The translations under genes and the position numbers were made by a program. Below, one piece after another: positions 24,670-32,722 of a DNA stretch of 38,402 nt (position 1 is its first letter; every line of letters starts with the position of its first letter). Below the pieces are notes generated by a model. That model was not told the DNA's origin. It made no database searches and saw nothing but the letters and a program-made list of their open reading frames with translations. This DNA comes from Rhodospirillaceae bacterium (GTDB taxonomy: Bacteria > Pseudomonadota > Alphaproteobacteria > UBA8366). The DNA is taken from contig PAZH01000002.1 in assembly GCA_002716125.1 (NCBI GenBank), positions 29,667 to 68,068 of the forward strand. The letters run 5' to 3'.

Positions 24670-26040
24670 ATGTCTGAAGACCTGTTGGCCCAAGCCGAAG
24701 AACAATTCGTTGCTGGCCGGTTTGACGCCGTTGCTGACCTTTGTGGCGAGCTGATCGCAGCCGATCCAAAGTCTCACCAAGCATACTATTTGTTGGGACG
24801 GACATGCCTGGCGCTCGGTCGGTCGGAAGAAGCTCTGGAAATGATTGGCCGCGCTGTCGAAATTGCACCTTCGGCGGCGCCGTACCACACGGAACTCGGG
24901 AACTTACTCGCAACAACGGGAGATTTCGAACGCGCGGCGGGTGCCTATTTCGAGGCGATCCGTCTCGCGCCCGATTTTATCGATCCGCATGTCAATTTAG
25001 GCGCGGTACTGCAACTCTTAGGCCGACGAGAGGAATGCGCCGCTGTTTACGAGAAAGCGATCCAATTGGCCCCGGACGCGGCGATGCTGCACTACAACTT
25101 GGCGATGGTGCACCAAGCCGCCGGCGATATGAATGCGGCCGTGGCCGGCTATAAGAGGGCGGCGGAACTTGAGCCGGATTGGCCGGAACTGCATCGTTCA
25201 TTGGGAAACGCCTTGCTTCTTGCCGGCAATGCCGCAGAAGCGATTGCTTGTATCCGAAAAGCAATTTCTCTGGCAGCAAGCGAACCGGGTATGCATGTCG
25301 AGTTGGCGCGTGCCTTGATGGTATCGGGCGATACGAAAGGCGCTTTGGCGACGTGCGACGCCTACATGGCTTCGCATCCTTATCACGGCGCGTTGGTTGC
25401 GGCGCGCGCACTCATCTTGAACGAAATGGGTTCGGAAGCGCAGGCGCGCCGGTTGTTTGGGTTGGAAACGTTCGTGCAAACCATAGAGATCAAGCCGCCC
25501 GCCGCCTTCGGCAGCATAGATGCATTTGATGCGGCACTTGCCGAAGAGGCGGCGCCATTCCTATCTGATGTTCCGCTTTCACAGGCGGTCCAATTGGATG
25601 AGTTGCAGGATACGGATATGTTTTTCTTTCGTCCGGGGCCCGCGGCGGCGCTTCTGATGGAACGTATCGAGCAGGCGGTCCAGGCATATATCGAGGGTCT
25701 GCCGGATGACCCGAACCATCCGCTGGTCGCGAATACGCCACGGCGTTGGCGTTTGTCGGGCCGGGTTGGACGGTTTAATGCGCTGGCGGACCGAACGCCG
25801 CATATCCGTCCGACAGGTTGGTTGAGCGGAATTTATATCGCCGGCGCACCCAATGGGTGCTTGTCGTACGGGACGCCACCTTCGGAATGGCAATGTCAGT
25901 CCGTATGCGCTTCGCGTGAAATCTCGCCGAAGGCCGGCGAAATGGTATTGTTTCCGTCTTATCTCTATCATCAAACCATACCGGCGGACGATGAGTCCGA
26001 ACAAATATATTGCGCATTCGACGTGGTGGCGCAGGAGTAG
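24670..26040 (+). CDS. TPR-repeat protein with C-terminal 2OG-Fe(II) oxygenase-like domain
   Basis: This 456-aa protein has an N-terminal array of about seven tetratricopeptide repeats (residues 5-235; repeated ALxxxGRxEEA and AIxLAPD patterns) and a C-terminal domain resembling the putative 2OG-Fe(II) oxygenase family PF13759 (about 305-455): PHIRPTGWLSGIYIAGAP, AGEMVLFPSYLYHQTIP and a final strand IYCAFDVV. The expected HxH start of the iron site reads H378-I-R380 and the final strand has Gln445 where an Arg would bind 2-oxoglutarate; only His434 looks intact. So it may be an oxygenase with altered chemistry or a binding domain. AAGGAGG upstream gives a strong ribosome-binding site. The cupin gene follows after 7 bp. 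Confidence 0.83.
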   Translation: MSEDLLAQAEEQFVAGRFDAVADLCGELIAADPKSHQAYYLLGRTCLALGRSEEALEMIGRAVEIAPSAAPYHTELGNLLATTGDFERAAGAYFEAIRLAPDFIDPHVNLGAVLQLLGRREECAAVYEKAIQLAPDAAMLHYNLAMVHQAAGDMNAAVAGYKRAAELEPDWPELHRSLGNALLLAGNAAEAIACIRKAISLAASEPGMHVELARALMVSGDTKGALATCDAYMASHPYHGALVAARALILNEMGSEAQARRLFGLETFVQTIEIKPPAAFGSIDAFDAALAEEAAPFLSDVPLSQAVQLDELQDTDMFFFRPGPAAALLMERIEQAVQAYIEGLPDDPNHPLVANTPRRWRLSGRVGRFNALADRTPHIRPTGWLSGIYIAGAPNGCLSYGTPPSEWQCQSVCASREISPKAGEMVLFPSYLYHQTIPADDESEQIYCAFDVVAQE

Positions 26041-26047
26041 ACAAGAA

Positions 26048-26341
26048 ATGAGCGACGACGATCTGGAGGCCGTACCCACAGTGCAAGTCGACAACGACCG
26101 TGTTCGGGTGACCGAATGGCGTTTTGCGCCTGGCACCGCAACAGGCTGGCATCGTCACGAGTTCGACTATGTCGTCGTGCCGATGACGACGGGTAAGCTG
26201 TTGCTAAAGGAAGGCGATGGAGAGCGCTACGCTGAATTGACGGCAGGCGTTTCCTATAGCCGGGAAGTTGGCGTCGAGCACAATGTGATAAATGCAAACG
26301 ACTACGAGTTCGTGTTCGTTGAAGTGGAAATGAAATCATAG
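26048..26341 (+). CDS. Small cupin-domain protein
   Basis: This 97-aa single-domain cupin has conserved motif 1 GTATGWHRHEFDYVVVPMTTG, with His and Glu positions for a metal ion, and motif 2 with His in GVEHNVINAN. The fold is a small beta-barrel; members of this size bind metal and small acids or act as oxygenases. The ATG at 26048 is chosen (AAGAA upstream, 7 bp after the TPR-oxygenase stop); a longer frame from 25853 overlaps that gene and is not real. Pairing of an oxygenase-like protein with a cupin suggests a shared substrate (inference). Confidence 0.85.
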   Translation: MSDDDLEAVPTVQVDNDRVRVTEWRFAPGTATGWHRHEFDYVVVPMTTGKLLLKEGDGERYAELTAGVSYSREVGVEHNVINANDYEFVFVEVEMKS

Positions 26342-26431
26342 TTCAGGACGATACGCCGAGAACGCTTTCCGGCGCCTGAGAAATCCATTAGACGCGACGA
26401 ATATACGCACGCGATTTTGTATCGGCTGTGC

Positions 26432-26460
26432 TTGGCAATCCATGGCGTAGCTGGCATTTT
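26432..26460 (+). promoter_or_regulatory. pntAA: Possible promoter of the pnt operon
   Basis: TTGGCA (26432-26437; 5 of 6 to TTGACA), a 17-bp spacer and a poor -10 CATTTT (26455-26460) lie in the 164-bp gap before pntAA. The -10 is weak, so this is tentative. Nothing else is visible in the gap. Confidence 0.25.
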
Positions 26461-26505
26461 GCGCAACGTTATCCAGTCCCACTGGTACGACGAGGGTCAA
26501 TCTAG

Positions 26506-27732
26506 ATGAAAATCGCCATCCTCAAGGAACGGCGGCCTCATGAAACGCGTGTCGCGGCCTCTGCCGAGACGGTAAAGAAGTTTTCAGATTTAGGCGCCGA
26601 AGTTTGTGTCGAGAAGGGCGCGGGCCAAGGGTCAAGCATCCCAGATGCGGAATTTAAGGAAGCGGGCGCGACGATTGCTGCGACAGCGGCGGACACGGTT
26701 TCGGGCGCAGATATCGTCCTGAAGGTTCAGCGTCCGATGATCGCCGGTGAGAAGGAAGATGAGCTTTCGATCCTCTCGTCGGGACAGTCCTTAGTTTGTC
26801 AGATGAATGCACTGACGGATGAAAAATTCGTCGACGCCATGGCAAAGGCGGGGATCACTGGCTTTGCCATGGAACTGATGCCGCGGATTAGCCGCGCGCA
26901 ATCGATGGACGTGCTTTCATCCCAATCGAATCTTTCAGGTTACAAGGCTGTTCTTGACGCTGCCTCGGAATTCGGGCGGGCGTTTCCAATGATGATGACA
27001 GCGGCCGGAACGGTTCCACCGGCGCGAGTCCTCGTTATGGGCGCCGGCGTTGCTGGTCTGCAGGCGATTGCGACGGCACGGCGACTGGGTGCCGTTGTAT
27101 CGGCGACGGACGTCCGTCCCGCGACAAAAGAACAGGTCGAATCCTTGGGAGCCACCTTTGTCGCGGTGGAAGACGAAGAATTTGCGCAGGCGCAGACCGC
27201 AGGCGGTTACGCCAAGGAAATGAGCGACGCCTACAAAGAGAAACAGGCCGCTTTGATTGCGGAGACGATCGCAAAGCAAGACATCGTAATCTGCACGGCA
27301 TTAATTCCGGGTCGACCGGCGCCTGAGTTAATCGACGCCAAAATGGTCGCGTCGATGAAACCGGGCTCCGTCATTGTCGATTTGGCTGTCGAATCGGGTG
27401 GCAATTGTGCGCTCTCGCAACTCGATAAGGTTGTCCAAAAGAACGGTGTGAAGATTGTTGGACATGCGAATACGCCGAGCCGCGTCGCGACCGATGCCAG
27501 CCGGTTGTTTGCGAAGAACCTTTTGAATTTCTTATCGCCGCTGATCGATCAGGAAAACGGCGCTTTCAACATCGATATGGAAGACGAAACGGTCTCAGGT
27601 ACGCTGGTGACCCGGGGCGGTGAGATCGTTCATCCTATGTTGACGGACGCACCGGAACCCGCCGCCGAAGAAGTCGCGGATGAAGAGCCGGCGGATACGC
27701 CGGAAGAAGAAGTCGCGGCGACCGCCGACTAA
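26506..27732 (+). CDS. pntAA: NAD(P) transhydrogenase subunit alpha part 1 (NAD-binding domain I)
   Basis: This 408-aa protein is the soluble NAD(H)-binding domain I of the proton-translocating transhydrogenase, which couples hydride transfer from NADH to NADP+ to proton entry at the inner membrane. It begins MKIAILKERRPHETRVA as in the family, has the RQD-loop region RISRAQSMDVLSSQSN and the Rossmann motif VMGAGVAGLQAI (177-188) followed by SATDVR. GAGGG precedes the ATG. The last 30 residues are an unusual acidic, Ala/Glu/Pro-rich tail beyond the normal domain end. Being separate from the membrane helices, it follows the three-gene Rhodospirillum arrangement rather than the fused E. coli PntA. 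Confidence 0.96.
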   Translation: MKIAILKERRPHETRVAASAETVKKFSDLGAEVCVEKGAGQGSSIPDAEFKEAGATIAATAADTVSGADIVLKVQRPMIAGEKEDELSILSSGQSLVCQMNALTDEKFVDAMAKAGITGFAMELMPRISRAQSMDVLSSQSNLSGYKAVLDAASEFGRAFPMMMTAAGTVPPARVLVMGAGVAGLQAIATARRLGAVVSATDVRPATKEQVESLGATFVAVEDEEFAQAQTAGGYAKEMSDAYKEKQAALIAETIAKQDIVICTALIPGRPAPELIDAKMVASMKPGSVIVDLAVESGGNCALSQLDKVVQKNGVKIVGHANTPSRVATDASRLFAKNLLNFLSPLIDQENGAFNIDMEDETVSGTLVTRGGEIVHPMLTDAPEPAAEEVADEEPADTPEEEVAATAD

Positions 27733-27750
27733 CCCGAGGGAATTCGACGA

Positions 27751-28158
27751 ATGGAATCCGAAAAGCTGGTCGAAAGCGCAGAGGCGCTCGCCAATTCGGC
27801 GCGCTCGCTCGCCCAACAAGCCGAGGGCGTGCTGAGCCAGGCGACGCAAATCGTGATCAACCAAAATACCGGTGGCGAGAACGAGTTTATTTATCTCTTC
27901 ACGGTCTTTGTCCTGGCGGTTTTCGTTGGATATTACGTCGTCTGGAACGTGACGCCGGCATTGCACTCGCCGTTGATGAGCGTCACCAACGCGATTTCAT
28001 CCGTCATTATCGTGGGGGCATTGATTGCCGTTGGACCCGCGGATCTGAGCCTTTCGAAGGTGATGGGCTTCATCGCGGTCGTACTAGCGTCGATCAACAT
28101 TTTCGGCGGCTTTATCGTGACACAGCGCATGCTTCGCATGTACCGGAAGAAGAAGTAG
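27751..28158 (+). CDS. pntAB: NAD(P) transhydrogenase subunit alpha part 2 (membrane)
   Basis: This 135-aa protein carries the N-terminal membrane part of the transhydrogenase. Three hydrophobic helices are visible near residues 46-65, 78-96 and 104-124, ending in basic MLRMYRKKK. The first 40 residues are a soluble helix, longer than in many homologues. It lies 18 bp after pntAA and 10 bp before pntB. With PntB it forms domain II, the proton channel. Confidence 0.95.
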   Translation: MESEKLVESAEALANSARSLAQQAEGVLSQATQIVINQNTGGENEFIYLFTVFVLAVFVGYYVVWNVTPALHSPLMSVTNAISSVIIVGALIAVGPADLSLSKVMGFIAVVLASINIFGGFIVTQRMLRMYRKKK

Positions 28159-28168
28159 GGGCGCCGTC

Positions 28169-29557
28169 ATGACCGAAAACTTTGCAGCTTTCGCCTATCT
28201 GATCTCAAGCGTTCTCTTCATTATGGCGTTGCGCGGCCTGTCCTCGCCGGAGACGGCACGCTCGGGCAATATCTTCGGGATCGTCGGCATGGTGATCGCG
28301 GTCGCCACGACCTTGGCGACGCCGGGCGTGGTGAGCTACTGGATGATTTTGCTCGGCATCTTGATCGGCGGTGCCATCGGGACGTTCATCGCCTGGAAGA
28401 TCGAGATGACGTCGCTACCGGAATTGGTCGCGGCTTTCCATAGCTTGGTCGGACTGGCGGCGGTTTGCGTTGCTGCCGCGGCGTTTTTCGAACCGGCTGC
28501 CTACGGCATCGGCACGCCCGGAAATATCGGTGTTGCGAGCTTGATCGAGATGAGCATCGGCACCGCTATCGGCGCCATCACCTTTACGGGGTCGATCATC
28601 GCCTTCGCGAAGTTGCAGGGCGTGATGAGCGGGGCGCCGATTGTCTTCCCCGGCCAGCATGCGTTGAACGCCTTACTGGGCCTCTTGATGATCGCCCTGG
28701 TCGTTTGGTTCTGCGATGCGCAAACAGGCACGCTGTTTTGGGCGATCGCGATCCTGGCTTTTATCATCGGGGTCCTGATCATTATCCCGATCGGCGGCGC
28801 GGACATGCCCGTCGTAATCTCCATGCTGAACAGCTATTCCGGCTGGGCGGCCTGCGGTATCGGCTTCACTTTGTCGAATATGGCGTTGATCGTGACCGGC
28901 GCGTTGGTCGGCTCCTCCGGCGCGATCCTCAGCTACATCATGTGCAAAGGGATGAACCGGTCCTTCTTCAATGTGATCCTTGGCGGTTTTGGCGGCGAAA
29001 CAGCTGGGCCGAGCGAAGATTTGGGTGATCGGACTGTCCGGTCCGGCAGTGCGGAAGACGCGGCCTTTATTTTGAAGAACGCCGGCAGTGTGATCATTGT
29101 CCCGGGATACGGCATGGCGGTGGCGCAGGCACAGCACGCGCTGCGGGAGATGGCCGATCTCTTAAAGAAGGAAGGCATTCGCGTCCGTTACGCCATTCAT
29201 CCGGTTGCGGGGCGTATGCCGGGCCATATGAATGTTCTCCTGGCGGAAGCCAATGTTCCCTATGACGAGGTCGAGGAGTTGGAGGAAATCAATCGCGATT
29301 TTGCTTCCACGGATGTTTCCTTCGTTATCGGTGCGAACGACGTGACCAATCCGGCGGCCAAGACAGACCCGCAGAGCGCGATTTACGGCATGCCGGTCTT
29401 GAATGTCGAAGAGGCGGGCACGGTGCTGTTCGTCAAACGCTCGCTCGGCTCCGGCTATGCTGGCATCGACAATCCGCTGTTCTATCGGGACAACACGATG
29501 ATGCTCTTCGCCGACGCGAAAGCCATGTGCGAAGACATCGTAAAGGCGCTCGAGTAA
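28169..29557 (+). CDS. pntB: NAD(P) transhydrogenase subunit beta
   Basis: This 462-aa protein has about nine membrane helices in the first 260 residues (domain II) followed by the NADP(H)-binding domain III: VIIVPGYGMAVAQAQHAL, the HPVAGRMPGHMNVLLAEANVPYD loop region, FVIGANDVTNPAA and a C-terminal GIDNPLFYRDNTMMLFGDA-like end (here LFADAKAM). These are the canonical PntB elements and the full length is present. It closes the pnt operon; the next gene, DUF3179, is on the opposite strand 9 bp away. The enzyme supplies NADPH using the proton motive force. Confidence 0.96.
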   Translation: MTENFAAFAYLISSVLFIMALRGLSSPETARSGNIFGIVGMVIAVATTLATPGVVSYWMILLGILIGGAIGTFIAWKIEMTSLPELVAAFHSLVGLAAVCVAAAAFFEPAAYGIGTPGNIGVASLIEMSIGTAIGAITFTGSIIAFAKLQGVMSGAPIVFPGQHALNALLGLLMIALVVWFCDAQTGTLFWAIAILAFIIGVLIIIPIGGADMPVVISMLNSYSGWAACGIGFTLSNMALIVTGALVGSSGAILSYIMCKGMNRSFFNVILGGFGGETAGPSEDLGDRTVRSGSAEDAAFILKNAGSVIIVPGYGMAVAQAQHALREMADLLKKEGIRVRYAIHPVAGRMPGHMNVLLAEANVPYDEVEELEEINRDFASTDVSFVIGANDVTNPAAKTDPQSAIYGMPVLNVEEAGTVLFVKRSLGSGYAGIDNPLFYRDNTMMLFADAKAMCEDIVKALE

Positions 29558-29566
29558 GCTGTCCGG

Positions 29567-30556
29567 TTATTCCACGTGGATCTTCCGGTCCGGGAAGAAG
29601 ACGTGGTAAGCGAACGCGAAATCCACGAAATATGGCACATCGATTAGCCCGTCCGGTCCGAACTTCGTCGCGGTGACGTTGCCGACGTCGCGGCCGCGCG
29701 ATATCTGCGATGTGTCGAGAGCCGAGTTCTGCCCGGCCGTCCAACGTAACGTGACCCCGTTCGGCAGCTTAATTTCTTTCTTCTCGCGCAAGAGCGCCAT
29801 GGACGAGGCCTCGCGCTTATCCTCAAGCGAGACGACCCGCAGCATGGCCGGAATGCCCTTCGGCATATCGACGCTCAAGAAATGCGGGTAAGGACCTGCC
29901 TGTGTGTCGTAGCCGCCATAAGGGTTGCAGCAATAGGTTTCCATGGAGGCGAATCGTCCGTCTGGCGACAGAACTTCACCTGCGGGGAAGCGTTTCGTGT
30001 AGTTTGCCCAGGATTCGAGCCGCGCTGGCAGCGCTTTCAATTTCGTTCCGGTCATCGAACCGACGATCGCCTCGCCGAGGAACTGCTGCCACCAGCTTTC
30101 CGTCTGTCGGTCCCACATAACAAGGTCCGAGTTTCGCAATTTGCCCGTGGTGCCGAAATCGAGAACTTTGTCGCCGACGCGGCGGTCGAACACCATGGCA
30201 GCGTTGCAGAGCGGGCAGAAAGTTACCGAAATCGGCGCACCGCCAAGCTCGTCGTTGACGATCTCATGGCGCATCAAAATCCGCAGCGGATAGGCGCGCG
30301 CCTTGCCATTGATGGCAAGTCCAATCACGGGCTCCGTCGCCGCAAGCCCTTCAATCTCGCTGACGGGCTTGAAGCTCGGATTGTCGATCGGCGGAATACC
30401 ATCGCGTAGCGGGCCGCCCGAAAGGATGTCGCTCAGTGGAACCGAATGCTGGGAGAAGTCCGTCTTGGGCCATTCGTGACGCCAATAATCGGGATTGGCG
30501 GACGCCTGTCCGAGCCAAAGACAGAGGAGTGCGATTGCGCCGATAATCTGTTTCAT
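29567..30556 (-). CDS. DUF3179 domain-containing exported protein
   Basis: This 329-aa protein starts with a Sec signal peptide (MKQIIGAIALLCLWLGQASA, cleavage probably after Ala20), so it acts in the periplasm. The DUF3179 core is visible: ILMRHEIVNDELGG, VTFCPLCNAAMVFDR (Cys114, Cys117), DFGTTGKLRNSDLVMWDR and the ESWWQQFLGEAIVG block. The function of the family is not established; the paired Cys and conserved His97 suggest metal or redox chemistry (inference). It is not visibly in an operon with its neighbours. No clear ribosome-binding site precedes the ATG. Confidence 0.88.
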   Translation of the reverse strand: MKQIIGAIALLCLWLGQASANPDYWRHEWPKTDFSQHSVPLSDILSGGPLRDGIPPIDNPSFKPVSEIEGLAATEPVIGLAINGKARAYPLRILMRHEIVNDELGGAPISVTFCPLCNAAMVFDRRVGDKVLDFGTTGKLRNSDLVMWDRQTESWWQQFLGEAIVGSMTGTKLKALPARLESWANYTKRFPAGEVLSPDGRFASMETYCCNPYGGYDTQAGPYPHFLSVDMPKGIPAMLRVVSLEDKREASSMALLREKKEIKLPNGVTLRWTAGQNSALDTSQISRGRDVGNVTATKFGPDGLIDVPYFVDFAFAYHVFFPDRKIHVE

Positions 30557-30617
30557 AACGCGATGGTCGGCGAAATTCGGGCGAATGTGAATTCAACCCT
30601 GTGTGAACGAGATAGGA

Positions 30618-31061
30618 TCAGGCGTTGTTCAACGGGACGTCCGGGACCCAGCAGTAGCCGTCCGGATCGAGGATATAGGCCTCGCGCAGGCCGTGCGGCT
30701 TGTCCAAGGCGCCGGCGAGAACGGTATAGCCCTGCGTGCGCGCGTTGGCTTCGGCCTTGTCGGGATCAATGCCGTGGAGGCGGAATTCGGCGCCGGCGCC
30801 CCGGCCTTCGACATTCGCAACGAAACCGACCAGCGGGTGTTTGTCATAGGTATGGTCCGCGTGGACCATCCATTCCATCTCGCCCAGCTTGAGGACGGCA
30901 AAATCCGGATCGGCATAGACTGTCTCCGCGCCGAAGACATCAGTCGCAAACGACACCGCGGCCGAAACATCCGCGACCAACAGATTGATGCCAAGGCCGG
31001 TGAGCGACGCGCCATATTTCGGGGCGGGCATCCACGGATCGCCGGTGCGTTTCTTGGCCAT
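30618..31061 (-). CDS. VOC/glyoxalase-like protein
   Basis: This 147-aa vicinal-oxygen-chelate protein has one domain with the two beta-alpha-beta halves: GINLLVADVSAAVSFATDVFGAE followed by FAVLKLGEMEWMVHADH, then GAEFRLHGIDPDKAEANARTQGY and ending EAYILDPDGYCWVPDVPL. Members include glyoxalases, dioxygenases and antibiotic-binding proteins; the substrate is unknown. Metal-ligand positions are not certain. It lies downstream of rpsU on the same strand but is separated from it by an intrinsic terminator, so it probably has its own promoter. Confidence 0.83.
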   Translation of the reverse strand: MAKKRTGDPWMPAPKYGASLTGLGINLLVADVSAAVSFATDVFGAETVYADPDFAVLKLGEMEWMVHADHTYDKHPLVGFVANVEGRGAGAEFRLHGIDPDKAEANARTQGYTVLAGALDKPHGLREAYILDPDGYCWVPDVPLNNA

Positions 31062-31080
31062 TTTCGATCGCTTTCTTTCT

Positions 31081-31117
31081 AAAAATGAAAAACGCCCGTC
31101 CGGCTAGGCCGCGGGCG
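31081..31117 (-). terminator. Intrinsic terminator of rpsU
   Basis: Read on the minus strand, the stem CGCCCG pairs with CGGGCG (plus 31112-31117 with 31093-31098), with an inner GGC/GCC pairing, and is followed by a T-rich tract (TTTTTCATTTTT). It starts 29 bp after the rpsU stop codon and lies before the VOC gene. Confidence 0.85.
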
Positions 31118-31145
31118 CCTTCAATCAAAGTGATTCCAATGGAAT

Positions 31146-31376
31146 CTAGAAGCCTTCGCGCTCCAACCGCTTACGGAGCAGCTTGCGATGACGGCGGACC
31201 GCCTCGGCTTTCTCGCGCGCCTTGCGTTCCGACGGCTTTTCGTAGGAGCGGCGCAGCTTCATCTCGCGGAATACGCCCTCGCGCTGCATTTTCTTCTTCA
31301 GCGCCTTCAGGGCCTGGTCGACATTGTTGTCGCGGACTGTGACGTGAACGATGGGACTTCTCCTGTCTGTCAACAT
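31146..31376 (-). CDS. rpsU: 30S ribosomal protein S21
   Basis: The protein contains the complete S21 sequence [30 protein letters not shown] and a basic C-terminus ending KRLEREGF. S21 sits on the 30S platform near the anti-Shine-Dalgarno end of 16S rRNA and helps initiation. The frame from ATG 31376 gives 76 aa, eight residues longer than usual and with no ribosome-binding site. An AGGAG at 31364-31360 is inside that extension, and 7 nt after it comes ATC (31352-31350), which aligns with the first Met of alphaproteobacterial S21 (MVQVxVRDNN). So the true start is probably the non-standard codon AUC, giving 68 aa. A strong terminator follows. Confidence 0.95.
   Translation of the reverse strand: MLTDRRSPIVHVTVRDNNVDQALKALKKKMQREGVFREMKLRRSYEKPSERKAREKAEAVRRHRKLLRKRLEREGF
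31360..31364 (-). promoter_or_regulatory. rpsU: Shine-Dalgarno inside the annotated rpsU frame
   Basis: AGGAG on the minus strand, with a 7-nt gap to ATC at 31352-31350. It argues for initiation at this ATC rather than at ATG 31376, which has no such sequence upstream. Confidence 0.6.
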
Positions 31377-31406
31377 CTATGGGTTTGCGAAGTGGTCGCG
31401 GCTTAT

Positions 31407-31447
31407 ATCATAGGGAAATTCCCTTGTGAAGGGGCGTTTGTGCCCCT
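31407..31447. promoter_or_regulatory. Divergent rpsU/def promoter region with two inverted repeats
   Basis: The 105-bp interval contains a minus-strand -10 box TATGAT (plus 31407-31412), an inverted repeat AGGGA-AAT-TCCCT (31412-31424) and a second, AGGGGC-GTTTGT-GCCCCT (31430-31447). The repeats flank the place where the rpsU -35 would lie and could be operators. A -35 box is not clear. Confidence 0.4.
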
Positions 31448-31469
31448 GTAACCGCAATTCCGCAAGCAT

Positions 31470-31475
31470 TATAGT
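31470..31475 (+). promoter_or_regulatory. def: -10 box of def, implying a leaderless transcript
   Basis: TATAGT (5 of 6 to TATAAT) ends 6 nt before the def ATG at 31482, so transcription would begin at or next to the start codon. No Shine-Dalgarno sequence is present, consistent with a leaderless mRNA. The -35 is weak. Confidence 0.4.
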
Positions 31476-31481
31476 GCGCTT

Positions 31482-32033
31482 ATGGCTATTCTGAAAATCG
31501 CGAAAATGGGCCACCCCGTCCTACGGCGGCCCGCTGAAGAAGTCGTAGACCCGACCGCGCCCGAAATCCGGCGGCTGGTCCAGGACATGCTCGAGACGAT
31601 GGAAGACGCGGATGGCGTGGGTTTGGCTGCACCTCAGGTGCATGTTCCGCTAAGGGTCGTAATCTTTCACGTGCCCGCGGGGCGCGACGAGGAAAATCCG
31701 CAACCGGTACCCCTCAGCGTACTGATCAATCCGGTCGTCGAGCAGTTGACGGACGAGGTCGAGACCGATTGGGAAGGATGTCTTTCGGTTCCCGGCATGA
31801 TGGGCGCCGTGCCGCGCTTTACCAAGGTGCGGTATCGGGCTGTCTCATTGGAGGGCGAGCCGATCGACCGAGTGGCGGAGGGATTCCACGCGCGGGTCGC
31901 GCAGCACGAATGCGATCATCTGGATGGCATTCTCTATCCGCAGCAAATGGACGACCTATCGCTCTTGATGTTCAGCGATCAACTCCGATATCACGGTGAT
32001 GTAGACCCGGACGAAGAGGAGACGGCGGCGTGA
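31482..32033 (+). CDS. def: Peptide deformylase
   Basis: This 183-aa metalloenzyme removes the N-formyl group from nascent proteins. All three signature motifs are present: GVGLAAPQV (45-53), EGCLS (98-102, metal ligand Cys100) and HECDH (142-146, two His ligands and Glu143). The N-terminus MAILKIAKMGHPVLRRPA is typical. There is no formyltransferase gene next to it, unlike the common def-fmt pair; instead it overlaps the COQ9 gene by 4 nt (GTGA), implying translational coupling. The ATG lacks a ribosome-binding site. Confidence 0.95.
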   Translation: MAILKIAKMGHPVLRRPAEEVVDPTAPEIRRLVQDMLETMEDADGVGLAAPQVHVPLRVVIFHVPAGRDEENPQPVPLSVLINPVVEQLTDEVETDWEGCLSVPGMMGAVPRFTKVRYRAVSLEGEPIDRVAEGFHARVAQHECDHLDGILYPQQMDDLSLLMFSDQLRYHGDVDPDEEETAA

Positions 32034-32662
32034 ACGGCGAAGATCAAAGACGGGCACTTATGCGCGCCTCGGTTCGCCATGTGCCCTTCGACGGTTGGTC
32101 CGAGCGCGCGCTGCGGGCCGGCGCAAAAGACATCGATATACCGATGGGAATCGCCGCGGCCTTGTTTCCGGGGGGCGGCAAAGACCTGGTGGAGCTGCAT
32201 TGCCGGATGGCCGACGCGGCGGCGTTCGACGCCCTCGCGACACAAGATTTGGCGTCAATGCGCGTGCGGGAACGCGTGGCGGCGGCCGTCCGGGCGCGGA
32301 TTGAAATCGTTGCCGAGGACCGAGAAGCCGTTCGACGGGCCGTGTCGATGTTTGCGCTGCCGGGAAACGCCGCCCTCGGCGCCCGGCTGTTATACGGCTC
32401 GGTCGATACGATTTGGCGGGCGGCCGGAGACCGGTCGACGGATTGGAACTTCTATTCAAAACGTGGGTTGCTGGCTGGAGTCTATGGATCGACAGTTCTC
32501 TTTTGGCTGCAAGATAACTCTGAAGATTCCACAGAGACCTGGGCGTTCCTCGATCGCCGGATTGCCGATGTCATGAAGGTGCCGAAAGCGACAATGCGTA
32601 TCGGGAAAGTACTCGAGCCACTCCGTCGCCGGGCGTTTCGACCGCAGATTATTCGACCGTAG
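32030..32662 (+). CDS. COQ9-family ubiquinone biosynthesis protein
   Basis: This 210-aa protein, starting at GTG 32030, matches the COQ9 family: VPFDGWSERALRAGA at the N-terminus and the strongly conserved DWNFYSKRGLLAGVYGSTVLFW block in the C-terminal half, followed by DSTETWAFLDRRIADVM. COQ9 has a TetR-like helical fold, binds lipids at the membrane surface and helps the hydroxylation steps of ubiquinone synthesis. It overlaps def by 4 nt. The full family length is present. Its own role in bacteria is inferred from the mitochondrial protein. Confidence 0.9.
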   Translation: MNGEDQRRALMRASVRHVPFDGWSERALRAGAKDIDIPMGIAAALFPGGGKDLVELHCRMADAAAFDALATQDLASMRVRERVAAAVRARIEIVAEDREAVRRAVSMFALPGNAALGARLLYGSVDTIWRAAGDRSTDWNFYSKRGLLAGVYGSTVLFWLQDNSEDSTETWAFLDRRIADVMKVPKATMRIGKVLEPLRRRAFRPQIIRP

Positions 32663-32722
32663 CGGCGGCGGCCGCAATCGCTTATGATTCACTTATCCGG
32701 TCCGGGAAGTGGGTCTGAGACA

